Assembly: GCF_012927305.1 (NCBI RefSeq)
Contig: NZ_JABBGH010000003.1
Coordinates: 186,001 to 250,000, forward strand
DNA: 64,000 bases
Direction: 5' to 3'
Origin: Hymenobacter polaris
GTDB lineage: Bacteria; Bacteroidota; Bacteroidia; Cytophagales; Hymenobacteraceae
Both the position numbers and the translations under genes were made by a program. The notes under the pieces were generated by a model. It worked only from the letters and a program-made list of their open reading frames with translations, was not told the DNA's origin and searched no databases. Below, piece after piece: positions 59,451 through 64,000 of the stretch. Position 1 is the first letter of the stretch. Each line of letters starts with the position of its first letter.

Positions 59451-59960
59451 ATGGCCGCTCTCGAACCCGCCGCTCCCCGAAACGCCGGCAAAAAGCCCCG
59501 CGCTACGAAGCGCAGTTTCCGCCTCGACATGACGCCGATGGTGGACCTGGCATTTCTGCTGCTCACGTTCTTCATGCTCACCACCACCTTCGCCAAGCCG
59601 CGGGTGCAGCAGCTGCAAATGCCGGTGCCCGATGCCCAGCACCCGAGCCCCGTGCCCGCGTCGCAGGCCATGACTATTCTGCTAGGGGAGGGCCGGCAGG
59701 TGGGTTACTACTTCGGGCTGAACGACCCTGGAAGCCCCGCCCCGGCGCTGCACTACACCAACTTTAGCGCGCGCGGGCTGCGGCAGGCGCTGCTGGCCCG
59801 GCAGCGCCAGGGGCCGCTCATCGTGCTTATTAAGGCCGATAAGGGGGCGCAGTACCAAAGCCTGGTGGACGTGCTTGACGAAATGAACATCACCAGCCAG
59901 GCGAAATACGCCCTCACAACCCTCACGCCGGCCGACCGGCAATTGCTGGCCGCCAAGTAG
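59451..59960 (+). CDS. ExbD/TolR-type biopolymer transport protein
   Basis: 169 aa with a basic N-terminus, one membrane segment (DMTPMVDLAFLLLTFFMLTTTFA, with the functional Asp of the family at about residue 32) and a periplasmic domain with ALTTLTPAD at the end. ATG 59451 is chosen over longer frames. No ExbB or TonB gene is adjacent, so the energising complex must be coded elsewhere. Confidence 0.92.
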   Translation: MAALEPAAPRNAGKKPRATKRSFRLDMTPMVDLAFLLLTFFMLTTTFAKPRVQQLQMPVPDAQHPSPVPASQAMTILLGEGRQVGYYFGLNDPGSPAPALHYTNFSARGLRQALLARQRQGPLIVLIKADKGAQYQSLVDVLDEMNITSQAKYALTTLTPADRQLLAAK

Positions 59961-59968
59961 CCGCGCCG

Positions 59969-60499
59969 CTACTTGCCTAGTGCGCGTACCCGCTCGATGC
60001 GCGCCTGGCCCCAGGGCGCGATGCTGACGCGCACGCGTAGTGGCGGACCGGTTTTGGCTCGGCGCAGGGGACTGTCGCCGGGCACATAGTAGCGTTCTAG
60101 GTTGTAGCGCAGCTCTAGGCTGTTGTTGTACACCTCTTGCACGAAGCCGCGCAGCACGGCCTGGCCGGCCGCGGGGCGCGGCTCGCTGGCGTACACGCCC
60201 GCCACGGTGGCCAGGCTATCGGCACCGGGCGCAAACAGCACGTACACCCCCTGGCGGCGCTGCGGCGTGCCGCCGGCGTGCCAGGCCGCCAGGGGCACGG
60301 TGGCCGCCACGTAGCGCAGCCGCACAAAGTCGCCGTATTGCAGCTGGTGCAGCTCGACGGGACTGGTAGCCAGCCAAATGTGCTGCCCGTAGGCGGTAGT
60401 GGCGTAGCCCGCCGCCGCCACGCCCAGCACGTACAGCACCTGCGCGGCCACAAGTAGTTGCAGCAGCAGGCGGCGCGACGGAGTAGGGCGAGTTATCAT
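59969..60499 (-). CDS. GDYXXLXY-family membrane protein
   Basis: 176 aa. One N-terminal membrane helix and a periplasmic domain that contains YGDFVRLRY (about residues 58-66), which matches the GDYxxLxY motif (PF14345). Such proteins are usually coded with DUF2157 proteins, and a DUF2157 gene is next on the same strand, separated by a palindromic repeat. The function of the pair is unknown. Confidence 0.87.
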   Translation of the reverse strand: MITRPTPSRRLLLQLLVAAQVLYVLGVAAAGYATTAYGQHIWLATSPVELHQLQYGDFVRLRYVAATVPLAAWHAGGTPQRRQGVYVLFAPGADSLATVAGVYASEPRPAAGQAVLRGFVQEVYNNSLELRYNLERYYVPGDSPLRRAKTGPPLRVRVSIAPWGQARIERVRALGK

Positions 60500-60525
60500 G
60501 AGCAATTAGCAAGGAGTAATGAATG

Positions 60526-60649
60526 ATGGGCAAAAGTGAACGTCATGCTGAGCCCCGCGAAGCATCTCTGCTGCATCGTTCGGGTGACGTTCGGTAGAGA
60601 TGCTTCGGCAGGCGGACGCCAGATAAGTATGACGTTCACTTTTGCCCAT
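60526..60649. repeat. Intergenic palindromic repeat, copy 9 (hybrid arms)
   Basis: The left arm is the short type (GTCATGCTGAGCCCCGCGAA) and the right arm the long type (GGCAGGCGGACGCCAGATAA). Outer ATGGGCAAAAGTGAACG sequences also pair. It lies between the GDYXXLXY and DUF2157 genes. Confidence 0.9.
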
Positions 60650-60666
60650 TGCTGATTGATAAGTGT

Positions 60667-61893
60667 CTATTGCTTGTTGCTGCCCAGGGCCGCGGCCAGG
60701 CGCTGGGCATTGCGGCGGCGCAGATACCAGCTTAAGCTCAGTAGCAGCACGCCGCCGATGAGGAAGAAGAGCGACTTATCTAGGAAAACCCAGGTGAGCT
60801 TGAAATACGCCACCATGGTAGCCACCACGAATAGCACGGTGCCCAGCGTGAGCTGCTCGGCATCGCCGGCGCGGTGGGCGCGGGCCAGCACCGAACCGGC
60901 GTGGGCATAGAGCACCACCAGCGTGGCTACGGCCAGCGCCAGCCCGCCGGGCAGGTAAAAGCCGGGCAGCAGCAGCAGCCAGTCGGGCAAGGTAGCCAGG
61001 CGGCCCCGCGCCCGCTTGCCCGCCACCGACGCGGCCAGCACGGCCCCTAGGGCCCCCAGGTAGGCCCAGACGGGCGGGCGCAGCAAGCCGGCGTACTGGT
61101 CGGTTTCGCCAAACAAGGCCAAGCCCAGCGCAAACAGGTAGGCCGCCACCAGCGGCGGGCCTTGGAGCGCCCGGCCGCCGCGCGCATTCGGGTGCCAGTC
61201 GCCGGCCGCGTATACGAGCATGGCGGGCACGAAAAACCAGGTGATTTTGCTGTGGCTGACCAGCACCCACAGGCCCGCTTGCCACAGTAGCCCAAGGGCC
61301 AGCACGGTGCCCACCAGCGCATCGGGCCGCCGCCACCAGCGCCCGCCGCAGCCCAGCACCACCAGCCCCGCCGTGGCGTAGCTGAAGCTGCCCAGCGCCT
61401 GGGTGCAGTAGGTTTGCACGGCCGCCCCAATCACGATGGGCAGCAGCGTGAGCGTGGGGCTCTCGTACAGAAAGCTCAGCAGCACGCCCGCTACTACCCA
61501 GGCCAGCAGGCCGCTCACGTCGTAGCCCACCAGCTGATACAGCTGGCTGGTGAGGATAATGCCGGCCCCGAAAAAAACCAGCCCTAGGGCCAGCAGGCCG
61601 TGGCCCACGCTGCGGTTGCCGCGCCGCACAAAGTACTCGCCACCCGCGTAGGCCGCCACGATGCTGCCCACCAGCAGGCCCAGCCGCAGCCCGGCCGGCA
61701 GGTTTTGCCAGTTGGCGGCCAGCACGCTCAAGGCGCTCAAGCCTACCAAAATGCTGCCTAGCAGCGGTAGCAGGCCCACGGCCTGCACGGCCTCGGGCGG
61801 GTAGCGGGCCAGCAGCGCTTCCCGCTGGGCCTCGGTGATGAGGCCTTCGGCTACCCAGGCGGGGCTGTCGGTTTCGAGAAATTTGCGGCTCAT
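60667..61893 (-). CDS. DUF2157 multi-span membrane protein
   Basis: 408 aa from ATG 61893. The cytoplasmic N-terminal segment (WVAEGLITEAQREALLARYP) and the following helix (LLPLLGSILVGLSALSVLAANWQNLP) are the DUF2157 hallmark; about ten further membrane segments follow. Coded with the GDYXXLXY gene in many bacteria. No biochemical role is known to me. Confidence 0.88.
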   Translation of the reverse strand: MSRKFLETDSPAWVAEGLITEAQREALLARYPPEAVQAVGLLPLLGSILVGLSALSVLAANWQNLPAGLRLGLLVGSIVAAYAGGEYFVRRGNRSVGHGLLALGLVFFGAGIILTSQLYQLVGYDVSGLLAWVVAGVLLSFLYESPTLTLLPIVIGAAVQTYCTQALGSFSYATAGLVVLGCGGRWWRRPDALVGTVLALGLLWQAGLWVLVSHSKITWFFVPAMLVYAAGDWHPNARGGRALQGPPLVAAYLFALGLALFGETDQYAGLLRPPVWAYLGALGAVLAASVAGKRARGRLATLPDWLLLLPGFYLPGGLALAVATLVVLYAHAGSVLARAHRAGDAEQLTLGTVLFVVATMVAYFKLTWVFLDKSLFFLIGGVLLLSLSWYLRRRNAQRLAAALGSNKQ

Positions 61894-61906
61894 TTGCAGG
61901 TGCAAC

Positions 61907-62179
61907 TTACGGCTGCGCCACGGGCAGCGCCTCCTCCACCAGCTCTTCAATCAGCGTGTCGAGGCCGTGGTACCAGTCGATGTGCGGCGAGGTGATGCCG
62001 CAGCCGCCGGGCCGGGGTGGGCAGTCGGTAACTGGCCAGCGGTAGTGGCACTGCGGGCAGGTGCCGGCCGTGGCGAAGGTATCCCAAACGTGGCCGCAGC
62101 GGCAGTGCCAGTGCGCGCCGCCGTCGGGCTCCCACTGGCAGTGCGGGCAGTAAATCTCAATGGATGCAGTAGAAGCCAT
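61907..62179 (-). CDS. Small zinc-ribbon protein
   Basis: 90 aa with IYCPHCQWEP, HWHCRCGHVWDTF and GTCPQCHYRW: five or more Cys in CxxC/CxC pairs, enough for a zinc ribbon. The C-terminus is acidic/hydrophobic. Unknown role. It lies 13 bp upstream of the DUF2157 gene on the same strand. Confidence 0.75.
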   Translation of the reverse strand: MASTASIEIYCPHCQWEPDGGAHWHCRCGHVWDTFATAGTCPQCHYRWPVTDCPPRPGGCGITSPHIDWYHGLDTLIEELVEEALPVAQP

Positions 62180-62208
62180 AATAGATAGAAAAGTAACGGT
62201 AGTAGAAA

Positions 62209-62940
62209 TTAAGCCGGCTTGCGGGCCCGCGTCATCTCGCGCTTGCCGGGCGGGCCGGGCAGCTTCTCGGTAAGCCAGCCCGCGGCCCGCAAGTTGCGCC
62301 GAAACTGGCCCTGCGCGCAGTAGCTCACCAGCACCGCGCCCGGCGCGGCGGCGTAGTAGAGCTTAGCGAATATGTCCTCCGTCCACAACTCAGGCTGCTT
62401 CTCGGGGGCAAAGGCGTCGAAGTAAATCAGGTCGTAGGCCGCCGCTGGCAGGGTAGCCGCCTGCAGAGGCTGGCGCACCTTGCGCAGCAAAAAATCCGAC
62501 GTTAGCAGCAGTGCCCGGCCCCAGGGCTCCCGGTGCAGCTGCGCAAATACCCGGCTCAATACTTCGCTAGCGGCCCACTGGGGGGCTAGGGCCGCCACTG
62601 CCTCGGGCGGCAGGGGGTGGGTTTCGTAGCCATCGTAGGCCACCGTGGCGCCCGGCACTGCCTGGGTGGCTTCCAGGGTCAGCAGCGCGTTCAGGCCGGT
62701 GCCTAGGCCCACTTCCAGCACCTTCAGCGGCTCTTGCTGCCCTAGGCCCGCCGCCAGCAGCGGTCGCAGCCCGGCTTCGATAAACACGTGCTGCGACTCT
62801 TGGCGGGCGCCGTGGGTGCTGTGGTAGTGTTCGTTCAGGGCGGGCACGTAGAGCGTGGGCGAACCGTCGGCCGTGGTGCGCACCTCTACTTTTGGCGCTT
62901 CAGCCGGCCCATCCCCGTCTGATAATTGCTCATTGCTCAT
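62209..62940 (-). CDS. mnmD: tRNA mnm5s2U34 methyltransferase MnmD (stand-alone)
   Basis: 243 aa, equal to the N-terminal methyltransferase half of MnmC without the FAD oxidase half. It methylates 5-aminomethyl-2-thiouridine at tRNA position 34. Motifs: YVPALNEHYHSTHGARQESQHVFIEAGL, the SAM loop VLEVGLGTGLNALLTL, and YDLIYFDAFAPEKQPELW. ATG at 62940 is chosen. Divergent from the thioesterase gene, 15 bp apart. Confidence 0.93.
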   Translation of the reverse strand: MSNEQLSDGDGPAEAPKVEVRTTADGSPTLYVPALNEHYHSTHGARQESQHVFIEAGLRPLLAAGLGQQEPLKVLEVGLGTGLNALLTLEATQAVPGATVAYDGYETHPLPPEAVAALAPQWAASEVLSRVFAQLHREPWGRALLLTSDFLLRKVRQPLQAATLPAAAYDLIYFDAFAPEKQPELWTEDIFAKLYYAAAPGAVLVSYCAQGQFRRNLRAAGWLTEKLPGPPGKREMTRARKPA

Positions 62941-62955
62941 TGATAAGTGAAAAAT

Positions 62956-63378
62956 ATGGCCCGCGTAAAGGTCGCCCTGCCCGCTTCATTCCTGTTCACC
63001 GCCACGATGCCCGTGCGCATTACCGACCTCAACTACGGCGCCCACCTCGGCAACGATGCCTTGCTGGGTTTGCTGCACGAGGCGCGGGTGCAGTTCCTGG
63101 CGCACCTCGGCACCACCGAGTTTGACCCCGCCACCCGCCTAGGGTTCATTATGGCCGACGTGGCTATCGAGTACAAGGCCGAGGCGTTCCACGGCGACGT
63201 ACTAAGCATCGCCATGGGCCTGGCCGACCCCAACAAGTACGGCTTCGACCTGGTGTACCAAGTGCAGAACCAGCACGGCAAGGAAGTAGCCCGCGCCAAA
63301 ACCGGCATGCTGGCCTTCGACTACAACACGCGCAAGCTGCGGGCGTTGCCGGCGGAATTGGCGGCGCAAGTAGGTTGA
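62956..63378 (+). CDS. Hotdog-fold acyl-CoA thioesterase
   Basis: 140 aa 4HBT-type thioesterase: MPVRITDLNYGAHLGNDALLGLLHEARVQFLAHLG carries the catalytic Asp and the helix motif of the family. Substrate unknown. ATG 62956 is chosen over GTG 62947. A decayed copy of its 3' end lies downstream at 63901. Confidence 0.88.
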   Translation: MARVKVALPASFLFTATMPVRITDLNYGAHLGNDALLGLLHEARVQFLAHLGTTEFDPATRLGFIMADVAIEYKAEAFHGDVLSIAMGLADPNKYGFDLVYQVQNQHGKEVARAKTGMLAFDYNTRKLRALPAELAAQVG

Positions 63379-63431
63379 GTATGGAATAAAGCGCGGCGCG
63401 GCATCGAAGAGAAACATCCTCGACCCGTACC

Positions 63432-63899
63432 ATGAAATCAGCCTTCCTCTCACTCGTTGCCTTAGCCAGCGTGCTGGGTAGCGCCAGTGCAGCCCGAGCG
63501 CAGGTAGCTGCCCGACCTCCGCATAGCGTCACGCCAACTGACTCTAGCAAAGTCTATACCTACGTGGAACGCATGCCAGTGTATCCGGGCGGCCAGCAAG
63601 CTCTTACTGCGGACTTACGCCGGGAGTTTCAGGTGGCCAGCGCGGCGGCTGGTTGCGCTACGCCGGCCTTTCCAGTGTACGTGCGCTTAGTGGTGGGGCC
63701 CAGCGGCTACGTATACGCTGCCCGCCGCATCAATGCCGGAGCCTATGATAAGCCGACTAGCCTGCCCGCCTTGCCAGCTGCTTGCGAAGCGGCTATTGCA
63801 GTGGCCGCCCGCCGGTTGCTGCGCCTGCAACCGGGTCGCCAAAACAATAAGCCCGTTACGGTTGAGCTGATGGTAAAGCTGCTGGATGGCACCAAATAA
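63432..63899 (+). CDS. Secreted TonB C-terminal-like protein
   Basis: 155 aa with a signal peptide (to about ARA). YVERMPVYPGGQQAL matches the segment that opens the TonB-like domain of many Bacteroidota proteins, and YVRLVVGPSGYVYAARRINAG continues it. It lacks a membrane anchor that would span both membranes. Possibly a TonB-like or cell-envelope protein. It lies between the thioesterase gene and the copied 3' fragment. Confidence 0.75.
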   Translation: MKSAFLSLVALASVLGSASAARAQVAARPPHSVTPTDSSKVYTYVERMPVYPGGQQALTADLRREFQVASAAAGCATPAFPVYVRLVVGPSGYVYAARRINAGAYDKPTSLPALPAACEAAIAVAARRLLRLQPGRQNNKPVTVELMVKLLDGTK

Positions 63900-63900
63900 C

Positions 63901-63988
63901 CCGCGTCAAAACCGGCCTGCTCTGCTTCAGCTACACCACGCGCAAGTTGCGGGCGCTGCCGAAGGGAGTAGTTAGCAAGTATCTTTAG
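63901..63988 (+). pseudogene. Remnant of a duplicated thioesterase 3' end
   Basis: 63901-63960 matches 63291-63350 at 50 of 60 positions, and translates to RVKTGLLCFSYTTRKLRALPKG against RAKTGMLAFDYNTRKLRALPAE in the thioesterase, followed by a stop at 63986. Only the last 20 or so codons remain and there is no start. It appears to be a decayed tandem copy, separated from its source by the TonB-like gene. Confidence 0.85.
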
Positions 63989-64000
63989 CAGTGGTAATCA

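Overview
The window looks like chromosomal DNA from a Hymenobacter-like member of the Bacteroidota (order Cytophagales). Evidence for this is the high G+C content, SusC/SusD outer-membrane pairs, TAnnTTTG-type promoter elements, few Shine-Dalgarno sites, a fused E1 alpha/beta dehydrogenase, bacillithiol genes (bshC, a YtxJ-like protein), the DoxX-like/DUF1599/folP neighbourhood and a Bacteroidota-type PheS. The genus is an inference from gene content. No rRNA, tRNA, CRISPR array, prophage or complete insertion sequence was seen.

Layout. 1-1688: LytS/LytR-type two-component pair, cut at the left edge. 1716-4952: galK and galT plus an unknown gene. 5146-8382: small lipoprotein, fatty-acid hydroxylase, shikimate kinase and membrane proteins. 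8446-13832: membrane AraC regulator, DppB-like permease, DoxX-like protein, DUF1599 protein and folP. 14051-32331: a glycan-utilisation region. 32406-41185: LOG-family protein, MacB-like permease, queA, ispD, DUF4142 lipoproteins, a YtxJ-like thiol protein and small secreted proteins. 41398-47802: fused branched-chain/pyruvate dehydrogenase E1, an orphan TonB-dependent receptor and an M16 peptidase. 47977-64000: small secreted proteins, pheS, rimO, a tricorn-like protease, bshC, folate and ExbD genes, a DUF2157/GDYXXLXY pair, mnmD, a thioesterase and a TonB-like protein.

The best-defined system is a probable alpha-mannan or N-glycan utilisation locus. On the minus strand, susC, susD, a secreted zincin-like peptidase, a GH92 and a GH125 mannosidase run in one direction. 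On the plus strand, a second GH92 gene diverges from susC and is followed by a LacI-family regulator. The susC/GH92 intergenic region carries two copies of an 18-bp palindrome (TGCTAAAACATTTTAGCA and a one-mismatch copy), one in front of each divergent gene, which I propose as the LacI operators. A CBM9-like protein, a NagP/FucP-type sugar transporter and a GH20 hexosaminidase lie next to it and converge on it.

Two genome-scale signals stand out. First, the palindrome CCTAGG, usually as CCCTAGGG, occurs about 90 times by hand count, roughly once per 700 bp, in genes and between them, where base composition alone predicts about 20. In genes it often appears as a CTA-GGN Leu-Gly codon pair although Leu is otherwise mostly CTG. 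Second, nine copies of a roughly 100-bp intergenic palindrome, one degenerate, occur with short, long and hybrid arms. Three other inverted-repeat types also occur; one supplies the stop codons of both convergent genes around it.
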